A stretch of 64,000 nt of DNA from Dactylonectria macrodidyma (lineage: Eukaryota > Ascomycota > Sordariomycetes > Hypocreales > Nectriaceae). The position numbers and the translations under genes were made by a program. Within the stretch, counting starts at the first letter, position 1; the number at the start of each line of letters is the position of its first letter. Positions 11,340 through 21,812 of the stretch are shown piece by piece. A model generated the notes under the pieces. It ran no database searches. It was given only the letters and a program-made list of their open reading frames with translations, and was not told where the DNA came from. The stretch is from contig JAGMUV010000022.1 in NCBI GenBank assembly GCA_020744425.1, positions 558,001 to 622,000 on the forward strand, in the 5' to 3' direction.

Positions 11340-12894
11340 TTGAAGATCCATTTTTTTCTCTCCCTTGCTTCCTACCACCTCCACATGTCTCACAACACGA
11401 AAAAATCAACTTTCGAGTTATCACCTCTGCTCCCCCTCCTCACTCCCTCTCCTCTTTTACTTTCCTCTTTCATCTTCTTCTTCCTTTCTACGCAGTCTGT
11501 TCACCCGCTCTGGTGCCTTCCGCACGACTTGACAAAGACACCGCCGTCCGCAGCAGCAGCAGGCTTTGTCCTTGCCCGCCATATTAGTGGCCTAGCGCTG
11601 CCCGGCTTTGTGTCTGGTGTCGTCCACTGCTGCTTCGTTGCTAGTCGCCAAACCGCCAGTGCCCAACCAACGCGAGATCCAACCATCTCCTGACTACAGA
11701 CCGCATGCCCCAATCAGCTCAGATCGAGTCGATGACATCAACACAAGAGAACGTCGCAAAGGCAAGGTTGAGTTAACCAACTGGTTCTTTCCGACACAAG
11801 TTTCTCCCTCCCAGCCTACGCTCATCCGACACCGTTGCCCGTGCTGTAGCCAGCGATCTTCCTTCCCCCTCGCTCCAAGAGCCGGCAACGCCAAACGTCC
11901 GCGAGCATCAACCTTCTTGCCAGTCCCCAACGCGCGAGAGGAGTATAACCCGGTGTCGTGGGTTTTGCTTCACTCGCCCATCTCTCTGTCTTGAACAGAC
12001 TTGAGCGCCACGTCCCCTAGGCCCGGCCTTTAGGCCCGGCCTTTAGGCCCGGCCTTTAGGCCCGCTTCACGATTGCCGCCACCTTGAGTTTGCGCTATAT
12101 GTTTTCTTGTCTGTGAGCCAGCGGGCCAACATCGATCCCTCAGTTCCCTCCCACTCTGCGTTGTGGCGCCGGATTTGGCACTGCCCCAGCCAGCCCTGAA
12201 TGCCAGCAATTAAGCCGCGCTCATTTGGTCTTTGGTATGCGTCTGTCGATCTGAGGTCCAAATCCCAGGCCGCCTCCTTATCAGTCTGCTATGCCAGTGC
12301 TATCATATATCATCTTTCCTATCTCACTTCAGATCTACCTATACCCGTGGCTCTTCTGGCATTCTCTATTTCTTTGCCTTTTGCTTCTTCTTCTTCTTTT
12401 TCTTCGCCTCGCTGGTCCTCCTGTGTCTATAGCCCTTCCTTCACCTAAGTAGGTCGTCACATCTAGTCCTGGTTCCATATCTCGATCCCATTCTTGGCTC
12501 TTCAAGTCCTCCACTACGGATTCTCTTTCTTCATCACCCCTCTGCTGATCTCTTTTATTCTTCATTCATCAAGCACTCCCCTGCCGAATCTAGCCAGATC
12601 AGATACATCTACGGCCTCAAATTGTCCCAGGTCATCTTTAGTATTTACCACACCCCCTGACTCTATCTGGAAGAGGTCCGTTTGACTTCCGATACGAGAG
12701 CTGCCACAGCATGCTCTCTTATTTCTGGCTGCTAATCCCACATAAACAACTCCGTCCCTCTTACCGCTTTCACTCTGCCTCCAACCCCCAACAACTACAC
12801 CACCTACTTCAACCATACCAGTTTTATCACCATCACCGACAGCAATTATCCATCTCAAGATCCTATCGAAACGTCGCGTAGGGAACCACCTGAC
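11340..12894 (+). promoter_or_regulatory. Long pyrimidine-rich leader/promoter of the nsdD-like gene
   Basis: About 1.5 kb upstream of the GATA-factor ATG lacks a convincing gene and is dominated by CT-rich tracts (11440-11500, 12330-12420, 12520-12560). Several short ATG frames are present. Developmental regulators of this family commonly have long 5' untranslated leaders with upstream ORFs; calling this a leader is inference, and the transcription start cannot be placed. Confidence 0.4.
12018..12064. repeat. 13-bp tandem repeat, about 3.6 copies
   Basis: Three exact copies of TAGGCCCGGCCTT followed by eight bases of a fourth. Each unit contains the palindrome AGGCCCGGCCT-like core, so the tract could form small hairpins. 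It lies within the leader region of the nsdD-like gene. Confidence 0.9.
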
Positions 12895-14275
12895 ATGGCC
12901 ATGGCAATGCTCATTACGCCGTCCTCTCACCATTCGCCTCAACCGTCATTCTCCTTGGGGTATCATCATTCCTCATCCGGTGCCAGCATCCCCAACATGA
13001 CCTCTTCTGTTGAGCCCCAGAAGCCAGCCAACGGTCTTAATTCTTCGATTCGTCAGCCACTGACCTCGATCTCGGAACTCATTCAAGACACCAAACCGAG
13101 TCTTTCTCCTGGATCTACTTCTAACACTCAGTCCGGCTCCAACCTTTCGTCATCTTTCGCGGCCGTTCCTCGATCGTTCTCGAAGGCAGAGAAGCATTTC
13201 TCACCACAGCCGCTACGCCCGGCGTCGTCATTCCCCCCTCAACAAGATGCTTTCACCTTCTTTACAGGTTCTCGTCGGCAACCACTCACTAGCCGACCGC
13301 TACTGCCTCCTATCTCTGACCGCCAGGCGGGCCCCTCGGCCAAACCGAACATTTCTCCTCAGCAACATCATCCCCAACAGCAGAGGCCCCCGCGGCCTCA
13401 CCATCCCCTCAATGGGGTACATGCGCATCCTCATCCGCCGCCGCTTCCTACTCGGGTTGCTTATAAACCAGGCCAACAACCCCCTGGTCAAATGCGACTG
13501 CCCGCTTCTCCGATCTCTCCCAAGCACGTGGTTCTTCCCCATGTCTCAAAACCCCATAATCCCTGGGCGCCTCCCCACACGGAAAAAGGAGCATATGCCC
13601 CTCGAGCTAGATATGATACTACGGTGAATAGGCACTTTGAAATTTGTAGTTACCAAGAATATTTGAGTCAAGTACGTCGGAATAAGCTTGTATGGAAGGG
13701 CGGCAAATTAACTAACTTTAGATCGGCTCCTGCTCCCAAGCGGTCCTTAACTTCTCCGAAGCATACAGCCGAATCGCTAAAGAGCAGCACGGAGCTCATC
13801 CCATCCCGGATAGACTGCCGACAGAACGGGATATCAGCGATATGCTCGCCAACATCGAGTTCGTCAAGCGTTATTTGGAGGAGGTAAGGGGTCTGGTGCA
13901 AACATCGAGCCAGAACGAGCGGGCTCGTGAAGCAGCCAAGATGAAGGACCTGTACGAGGAGGCGCACGATGTGCCCGTGTACGGAGATGCGATGAAGCCC
14001 CAATATGGTATGATAGAGGTCAAGACGCGATGTAGTGTAAGTTCAATTGTCAGAGATCGAAAAAAAACTAAAAACTCACACTTGGATAGCGTGCGGTTTC
14101 CCCTGGCAAATGCCACCGCTGCAACCGAATTGACACACCCGAATGGCGGCGCGGTCCTGATGGAGCGAGGACGCTGTGCAATGCGTGCGGCCTACGCTAT
14201 GCCAAATTAAAGAAGAAGCAACAGCTTGAAGCGAGGTCAAGCCGCCTGAAGCTTGGAGAGGCTCATAGCCACTGA
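12895..14275 (+). CDS. nsdD: NsdD/SUB-1-like GATA zinc-finger transcription factor (three exons)
   Basis: Exons 12895-13671, 13722-14036 and 14090-14275 join in phase 0 to 425 residues. Intron 1 is 50 nt with GTACGT, a CTAAC branch site and TTTAG; intron 2 is 53 nt with GTAAGT and ATAG. The N-terminal 230 residues are disordered (Pro, Ser, His rich). Residues about 250-350 hold the family-specific helical block ([19 protein letters not shown]... and [17 protein letters not shown]). The finger is C-x2-C-x18-C-x2-C ([15 protein letters not shown]...LCNAC), the type IVb spacing of NsdD and SUB-1, followed by a basic tail. In Aspergillus NsdD promotes sexual and represses asexual development, and Neurospora SUB-1 controls fruiting and light responses; the same role here is inference. 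The gene appears intact. Confidence 0.9.
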
Positions 14276-15218
14276 GGATCTACTCTCAGTCTCAAAAAGC
14301 TTGAGTTAAATAATTTGTCGCCAATGATAGATAGTATGATAAGAGTACGTAATGTATCAAGATGATTTTTTTCCCATTGGATTGGACCTTCATTGTGGCG
14401 GCACAGCCCTTGAATTCCTACTAAACTTTGATACTTCGCTATTCGACAAGGAAGACATCCTCGGATTGCAGGGACATGGGCGCCGGATGTTGGTGTCTAG
14501 AGACAACGAATCCGATGAGTGACAGGTCATCACCACGACGATCCGTAGCTGCATGTACCTGAATTGCTGTGGATACCAATGACGTTCCCCTTGAGCTCAT
14601 CGCTGCTAGACTTCACTTTGTCTCAGTAACCTCAAAAAGCATGACGATTCTGGACTGAATGCGATAATTTTATGCTGTTCGGTTTTTGAATAAGAATTGT
14701 TAACAAAGGTCTTTCATCGTTATTAAAATCTTCTTGCTAGGAGTGTTTAGCACCCAATGACATCCATTCCTGCGTACCAATTTTTTTTCGGGGCGGTAGG
14801 GGGGATAAATACTAATACCAGGTATCACAGCGGTCTTCCTGCTATCAAATCTCAATTCCTCGTTTCCAGTTAAAGAATTCAGTAACGAATGCAAATATGT
14901 ACTATTGACTGTCGTCTCCTGCAGGCAAGACGGCACCGTCATTCCTAACGAGAGAAGTGGTATTATAATTCATGGTCATATATAACCACCTTCTCAAGTC
15001 CGGTCACTCGGCACGGCCATTGCCTATCTTCTCTTCCTCAAGGCTTGCCACACTTGCCCAATTCCACTTTTATATCTCTCCTCATAGCTTGGGCATCACA
15101 ATGTGTAAGCTACCAACATCCATGGCCCTGGGGCGATTTCCTATTCAAGTGGAAAGATTGGTGTTGCTGTCATCTATAGGACAAACATAAGCGTAACGAG
15201 TGCAATAGGATAGATGAG
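14276..15218. other. Intergenic, nothing recognised
   Basis: The 3' flank of the GATA gene and the region before the broken beta-helix gene hold no supportable coding frame, only short A- and T-rich runs. Confidence 0.4.
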
Positions 15219-16276
15219 ATGCGTTGCCCACACCTCGGTAAGGACATGAAATGCAAGGCCAGAGACCCACCACAACAAGGAACACCACAACAACAAAGAC
15301 TGCCACACCATAACGTCCGACTCTACCAGTCCATACAGGATGCTATCGACGCTGCCTCTCGCGGGGATCAGATCCTTGTTGAAGGCAGCACCTACGCCAA
15401 ACAGCTGACAGTTAAGAAAGGTGGGATTGCTCTAGTCAGGCGCGACGCCATTCCCATTCCTCTGCCCTCACTGTATAAATTACTCTTTGATCCTAACTGG
15501 CCCCGGTATCTACGCAATAGGTGAAATAGCGCCGTTTCTAGTCAAGCATCGGAGAGTTCTCTCACCGGGGGAGCCGTTAGAGAACGTGTCAATCACCGCC
15601 TCCCGTTCGGACACTTCTTGGTACGAACAGAGCGTAGGGTTGGGAACAAGCTCACTGGCGGCGAACGGTACAGGTTCTCATGTATGGCTCGAACAATAAC
15701 CGAGTCGCCGATAACACCGCAGTATCGTCGACGAAGCTGGGGTTCATCAGCATTTGTATGCACAACATAAGCAGTGTCTAGATCTTAGATAACTACATCA
15801 CCATATACGACGCCGCGCTCTGTGTCCAAACCGCAGGCGCATACAAAACACAATGAGGCCAGTAACAGCTGCATCAAAGTTTTCGTCGATTCCTACATCG
15901 ACGGCGCCTAATTCTGCTACAGTCACACCATGCCGATAAACCCCAGCCGCTGACAACTGCCGGTAGATCTTGCCTTGGGCACCTACGGACTCATTCTCGG
16001 TGGCACCGTCAGTACCGCCGTCCCGGGCAGCCTCATCAAGGGACAGACTAGTGACGCCTCGCTGTAGCCCTTGCTGTCGTCGGTGGTTCATGTACCGAGC
16101 CTGAGTTATCCCTCTTATGCAGTTTTCTTCACATCGAAGCTATAGCCTCGGTCAACATGACCATCCAAGATATCCTACGCTACAACGATCCCGATCTGTT
16201 CGTAAACACTACCGACACCGAAAACCTGATCGCGTGCAGCAAAAGCTTGACACAAGAAGAACTTTGCACCTTATAG
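15219..16276 (+). pseudogene. Broken right-handed beta-helix (pectin-lyase-fold) secreted protein
   Basis: The first frame reads SIQDAIDAASRGDQILVEG, then AKQLTVKKGGIALV, the standard opening rungs of a pectin-lyase-like parallel beta-helix. Further fragments appear in shifting frames: NYITIYDAALCVQTAGA near 15790-15840, a GTYGLILGGTV-like piece near 15980, and the end DILRYNDPDLFVNTTDTEN...TLTQ-like close with a TAG at 16274-16276. At least three frame changes and several stops separate them, so no product is possible. The original would have been a secreted protein of about 350 residues, probably carbohydrate-related. No signal peptide is visible before 15219. It probably derives from an accessory effector or wall-degrading gene. 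Confidence 0.7.
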
Positions 16277-16999
16277 TAAGTGTGGGCACTGCGCACGATG
16301 CCAGCAGCCACCTAATACCACACCAAAGGCAGCAAAACGGTGGAGCCAGAAGCGTCACCGAGCTTGTGGATTCCAAGAACAGCTAACTTGAATGTATTGA
16401 ATTTTTAGTTGGCTCCAGTAACGTGAATCTGATGCCTGAGATAGTAAGTCACCTAGTGATGTTTTCCAGGGATTGACATTGGCCATCGGTAGGCAGAGCC
16501 GCTTCCCGCGGCGACACTTGTGAAGCTGCATATTGAAGATAAATGAAAACGATCATGTTAGATGAATGCGAGCGACTCAGCAAAAAGCTCAGGCTGCCCT
16601 CAACCGCCAGCCTAGATTAGAACAGCTGGAGGAAACCTTCGGTCGCAGGGTTTTCCTAGTGTAGCTATTCCGTCTGACATAATATAAGAGTAGAACCTAT
16701 TGTTCCTGCAAGATTATGTCTAAGATGCACATTATTAAATCCAAGGAAGCAGTTCAATATTCAATACAAGCCAATTGATTTATTGTGCTGAGTGACAGTC
16801 CTAGATACCTGTCCCTCCAAGCTAGTGTAACATAACACTTTGGACAATGAGGGCAAGAACACCCCCACCGGGTATCCGGTTCCGAGGGATGTCGTGGGTG
16901 GAGTTGGCTTGATTGTCCATTCGTTAGTGATGATGTCGAGTTCGTTGAAGGCGGGTTTGGGGTTGGACATGACAATAAACGCGGCGATGCGTTAGGAGC
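16277..16999. other. Intergenic; weak short frames only
   Basis: Two overlapping minus-strand frames of about 70 codons (16754-16975) exist; neither resembles a known family. The rest has no coding signal. Confidence 0.35.
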
Positions 17000-19774
17000 C
17001 TAGTTACCAACGGAATGTGGTTGTAGACTAGGCCTTGTCGAGATGATTGGTACTGAGAGGGGGGGAAGCGTGACTAGTCGATAGTCGGGACTCAGGAGAG
17101 GTTCTTGGCAGCTACTTGAGTGTGTATTGTCGGTTAACTGAGACTGGGGAAAAGGCTGTGGGGTAGTCTGATTGGGCGGCATGGGATTGAGGGGCCGTAG
17201 TTGATACATTGGTGGTACTGTGTGGCCAAAGTTGAGATTCCGCGGAGCGGGGAGGACGAAGCTTGATTGGTGAAGGGTGGAGGACCCGGGTTCTCGTGGT
17301 CGTCCTGCTTGAATATCGCGTTCATCGTTCGATACCACATTTGATGTATGGGGGTGTTCTTTATGAAAAGATGTCGGATCCTCGGCACTATGCGGCTGTC
17401 TCAATAGGTCGAGGCGCTGATCATCAATCTTAGGTCGCTCCGCAGCCTGCATTGCAATTGGGGGGGGCTCCATGTCTCTCCCTTGGTCCTTCGATTGAAA
17501 TCGAAGTGAGCCTGGTGCAATATGGGCCTGGCTTGGATGGATTGGACCGTCTACTAGTGGTGAAATGCGACTTTGTCGGCTTGCGGCTGTTCGGGTTCCA
17601 TCCACTTCCTCCACTGCTGAACGGCCGTCTTGGTCCAACCACCCATTCCGTCTGCAGCCATCAGCTGCTATTTGGAGCAATTTTCTGTTCCTGAGCGAGC
17701 TGTCACGTTCACCTTGGTTGTCTGGGGTTGGAGCCGTGACTGGTTGTACAGATAAAGACATCGAAGGTGAGATGACGGGTCCGGGCCGGTCGCCAGCTGG
17801 AGGAGTTCCCGTAGCCGCTGCCGAAGCTGCATTGCTGGAAAAATCGCTTATTATGGCCACAACGTTCGGGTTCTGATTTTCATGGTGAGTCTTCCAATCG
17901 GCACTAGGGTTGTGATGAAAGTCAGCTCTGCCCGATGGTAAGCCCGCCACGCTGTTGGTGCGGCCTTCTTCGGACGACAGTGGCACCTCTTGGTCACCTG
18001 ATTGACAATTATTTTGGCTGAGGCCAGGTTGGGGACTTGACTGTTCCTCTGGGCTTTGTTCTGCCAGCAAAGCCGCTGGTGCGGTAACGACCGTAGAATC
18101 CAGAGTGTCGATGTCTGCCGGGTCCAGTCTTACATCCGTCTGCTCCATGTTCTCGAGATTTGAATTCTCGACCTGTTTGCTTCTTTGGGTTTCCAAAAAA
18201 TCCAGGACTGATTTGAAGTGAGGAGTTAGCTCGAAGCTGGAATCTTGAGTATCAATAGACTGGAGATCGTTGGCTGCCACCCAGCCAACTGAGCTTTCGC
18301 TCGGAAAATCTAAGCCATCAAAGTACATGACGGGAAATTGCCGCTCCGTAACCAAAGGACCTCCATCTTTGTAGTCCTCTTGCCAATCAAGAATACCCGT
18401 CTGAGGATCATAAGTGTAGCACGGTGGTAGTTGTTCTGTGAGACCTAGGTCCTGGATTGTGCCTGAGAAGCCAATATCAATGGGTTGCTCGGTTGCAACT
18501 CCAGGGAGAACGAGTACAGCTTGCCATTCCCTGGACTTTGACCAGTATCCGAGATAAATGCCGCCTGGAGTTGGATCAACAATTCCATCAAATCTTTTTC
18601 GCGGTCTCCGGCCACTCTTGCTCCTACCATTCACACATGCGCTTCCCCTGTTGCCCAACGGCGCGTCTACATGTTGATCTGTTTGTTCGAGAAGCGGCGA
18701 GACGTGAATGGATTCAGAAGTTTCATTCTTGGTTCGCGTGCGCAACTTTGACGGGTCATATCCCGTTCGATATGCCACCAGACATACCCTATTGTTCTCC
18801 TCTGCGAGTTTTGCGCTGCAGTTTAGAACACGAACACCAAGGTGCTTGATGGCCATTTCGTGGTCTTTAGGCAGCTTACCGTGGGCCCTCCCGTTGAGAT
18901 GCTTAGCAGCCGACATGATGGGATGATGTTTGAAACTGAGTCCGTGCTCATCGCACAGAAGAATGTACCACTCGTCACGGAACTGGACTATTGTATGCTT
19001 TATAGCGGCATTCCCATCTTGGAAGACCTCATCGAACTCGATGGTTCTTTTGGTCTTTGCAGGCTCGGTTTGCTCCATTCGGGCACGTTTTTGTGTACCT
19101 GAGACGATAGATCCCATTCTTTTTTTCTAGACATATTAGCGGGGAAGCAGGACTTGAGGTTAGGACCGGAGCCTTGGACTAACGGGATTGATGGACATGG
19201 ACGAGTTGGTGGACGAGGTCTGGTCTTCGGTGCTGTCGGGTTCTTGCATGCTGGCATCTTGAGACTCAACATTGGGCGGTGTATCTGTAGCGTTATGTTG
19301 AGACGCTGACTGTGTGTTCTCTTGCGATGTGGCGTCTGTTGGAGCAAGGGGCCCGTTAGCAGGACTGCGCGATCCTGGCACAGGCTCCGTTGGGCATTCC
19401 TGTAGGGTCTCCGTCACTAAGGATCTCCCAAATATGTCGACCATATCCCTGCAGAGCTTTCTAACTTGTGCTTCCAGTGAGGCTCTGTACGCCTTGTCGT
19501 CTTCCTTGATGGTAGCGGCGTGCTTGAGCTCCAGTTCCCTCAACTGACCACCGAGCTTCAGTGTACTCTGTTGCAGGGTTGTCAAGTCTTGCCGGGTGAG
19601 GTTGGACGAAACGCGCGCCCACTCTTGCTCAACACTATCCTTCAGCACTGCCACCTGCTCCTGATACAAAAGATAAGGAGACTTGATGTCCTCGAGATGT
19701 TGGCAGACTTGTGACACGCACTCTTCCATGGCTCTGATCTGGAGCAAGGAGGGTGGGGGGTCGGGTTCCGCCAT
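17000..19774 (-). CDS. Unknown 905-residue coiled-coil/zinc-finger-like protein (two exons)
   Basis: Two long open frames are joined by a 57-nt intron (19127-19183) with donor GTTAGT, branch CCTAAC and acceptor TCTAG; the phase-0 join reads ...INP-KKRMGSIV. Exon 1 (19774-19184) gives 197 residues: a Met-Ala-Glu start, a coiled coil (about 20-125), then a Ser/Thr-rich linker. Exon 2 (19126-17000) gives 708 residues: a CxxH...HxxxxxH cluster (about residues 255-279, LLCDEHGLSFKHHP...), a compact domain with GGIYLGYWSKSREWQAVLVLP and GWVAANDLQSID (about 385-490), then some 400 disordered residues rich in Pro, Gln and Ser. I do not recognise the family. The zinc-finger-like start and the small aromatic domain suggest a nuclear protein, but that is inference. 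Without the intron these would be two separate genes 43 bp apart. No damage is visible despite decayed neighbours. Confidence 0.7.
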
Positions 19775-20462
19775 GGTCTTTGTGGCCGCAGTAAAAACAA
19801 AATTGAGAGGACGGTACTCCGATGAAGTACCAAGACCGTTCCGGGTTGGCTCCTTAAAGCTCACGCTCGCTGGTCGTTGAGACCAGGCGAGATGCGGTTT
19901 CAGCTGGAAAGATGATAGAAATACCGGAATCGCGAAAGCTTTGGAGGGTTCTGAGACTGATTGGAGAATGAGCGGATGTGCCGGCATTGTTTTTATGTTG
20001 GTTGGTCAGATCCACATAGTCTGGTTGCCTGGTTCACTAATTTGGGCCCTGTCGGTTTCGCCGCAACACGTGATGCTGGATAGCAGGCGATTCCTGAAGT
20101 GGGGCTCCCCGTTCCTCCCGCGTCCCATCTCAAAGGTCTCCTCCTTCCCTGGCCTTTAACCAGTGTAATCGCTCGTTTGGCCGGATGGTATCCCTGTTAG
20201 CTTTTGTGGGCAATAAGAATCGGATCGTAATAAGAGTTAATCCGGAAATGCCCTAAGTAGACGTTGGCTGCAAGCCTCTTCATGCTCCCTAAGCTAAAGC
20301 CAAGACGTAGGGGTAGGGACCTCGCGGTTTTGCGTCATGTCGCGTCGCGTTTGGGTCTCTCGAATCAGCCCCGACCCAACTCCACTGGCCGCGTGTGTTG
20401 GGCTATCGGCCTAATCACGCAAGGATTAGTGTGCGGTATCGCCACTTGGTGAACTAGGTGCA
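19775..20462. other. Upstream region of the 905-residue gene
   Basis: Non-coding. The upstream open frame extends to 19987 without a better start, and the ATG at 19774 is chosen because the conserved-looking helix begins there. The last part up to the LTR has no gene. Confidence 0.4.
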
Positions 20463-20657
20463 TGTGACGGGAGCGTCTGGAGTGCTGGACCCAGGGTGGG
20501 GTCGATATGTAACTAGGACGCACGGGGCAGGCCACAGGGACTATCAACGCGTCTACGCGTCTACGCGCCTGCCCGCTTTCTCTCTTTCCTCTTCATCGTA
20601 GTATTCTCGCAATACAGTGGCATTACCTCTTGAGTTGATCTCATCTGGCCCGTGACA
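20463..20657 (+). mobile_element. Solo LTR, copy 1 (195 bp)
   Basis: Starts TGTGACGGGAGCG and ends GGCCCGTGACA, so its ends are inverted repeats with TG...CA termini. It is flanked by a perfect 5-bp duplication, GTGCA (20458-20462 and 20658-20662). No internal retroelement sequence accompanies it. Nearly identical copies lie at 20934-21128 (inverted) and 39154-39348. It contains the short tandem CGCGTCTACGCGTCTACGCG. Confidence 0.92.
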
Positions 20658-20933
20658 GTGCATGCTTACATGTGTTCGACTCTGTTTAGCGCTAGGCAAC
20701 TTAGAGGCCCATAAGATTCCTAATTTAGCGATGACCCTGGCAAAATAAGTTACGACCCCTTAATTAAATAAAACTTTAAATATTGCAGCGATTCCAAATC
20801 TCATTAAAATAAGAAGACCTAACTTCAACTTCAATTCCTAATAATCTCAACTTAATCATTAATTTACAGTCTGAGAGGTAAGGAAAGAGCAAATACAGCT
20901 CTGATAGTTGTTAGATGTGACACATTCCGACTG
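20658..20933. other. AT-rich spacer between inverted solo LTRs
   Basis: No gene; AT-rich (about 20755-20880). The segment TTAGATGTGACA near 20911-20922 resembles the end of the LTR at 61156-61380, but the rest does not match. Confidence 0.4.
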
Positions 20934-21128
20934 TGTCACGGGCCATATGAGATCAACTCAAGAGGTAATGCCACTGTATTGCGAGAATACTACGATGAAG
21001 AGGAAAGAAAGAAAGCGGGCAGGCGCGTAGACGCGTAGACGCGTTGATAGTCCCTGTGGCCTGCCCCGTGCGTCCTAGTTACATATCGACCCCACCCTGG
21101 GTCCAGCACTCCAGACGCTCCTGTCACA
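20934..21128 (-). mobile_element. Solo LTR, copy 2 (195 bp, inverted)
   Basis: The reverse complement of copy 1 with a few substitutions (for example a CTCTCTT to CTTTCTT-type change and a mutated terminal base pair). It is flanked by a perfect GACTG duplication (20929-20933 and 21129-21133). Together with copy 1 it forms a 195-bp inverted repeat around a 276-bp AT-rich spacer. Confidence 0.92.
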
Positions 21129-21812
21129 GACTGCAACTCTCCTTCGAACTATTTGGCTTGGAACTTCGCTACCGTACATCAGTTTCAGTGCTGATATAGA
21201 ATATTTTGTTACAAACTTTAGTGCGGTATTCATCATGGTGCCTTGTTAGACAGCCGTTGGTATGTTTGTCGATTCAACGAAACGACTTGAATACCACCAA
21301 TCGGGCTATAGAATCAGTGATGACGGCTCCTGGATCATATAAAATGACACGAAATTCTTTTGGTTACCACCTCGTTTCAGGTCTCGTTTCAGGTCATCGA
21401 TATCCCGTGGTTTCGATAATACACTTGTTGTTGGCGCGACGACAGGGAGGGGTCCTTTTTCAGGTTCACTGTTGCAGAATTATGCAGCAAATTGTTAGTC
21501 GAGACGAGGGCTTTTCCTCCTCCCTCCAGCCATGGTCAATCAAAGACTGGTGGAAAAAATAAAAGAGATAATACACAACTGATATTTCTTGTAGGTATTT
21601 TGGACTCGGAGGAAAATGTGCGACCTTCTCGCCAAATCCAGTTAATCGCGAGACCTAGGTGGGGTGAGTGAGCCAGGCTAGCCATCGGGTGAGCAGGGGT
21701 GGTGAGCTTCCGGTAGCTTAAACTGGGTAAGCTGGGTGAGCCAGGCAACCACGCAGGACGTGGTACTGGACCAGCTGGCAATAAGTACCACCTGCACTAT
21801 GGCGTTCCACCT
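21129..21812. other. Intergenic, nothing recognised
   Basis: No supportable frame. A cluster of GTGAGC-type short repeats lies at 21664-21740 (GGTGAGTGAGCCAGG, GGTGAGCAGGGGTGG, GGTGAGCC). Confidence 0.35.

Noticed and set aside
19127..19183. Two separate genes separated by 43 bp
   Set aside because: Donor, branch and acceptor signals with an in-phase join make one spliced gene the simpler reading, though not proven.
20697..20922. Solo LTR of the right-edge copia family
   Set aside because: Only the last dozen bases resemble that LTR; the rest does not match.
20463..21128. Single large TIR transposon spanning the inverted pair
   Set aside because: Each 195-bp unit has its own different 5-bp target duplication, so they are two independent solo LTRs, not the ends of one element.
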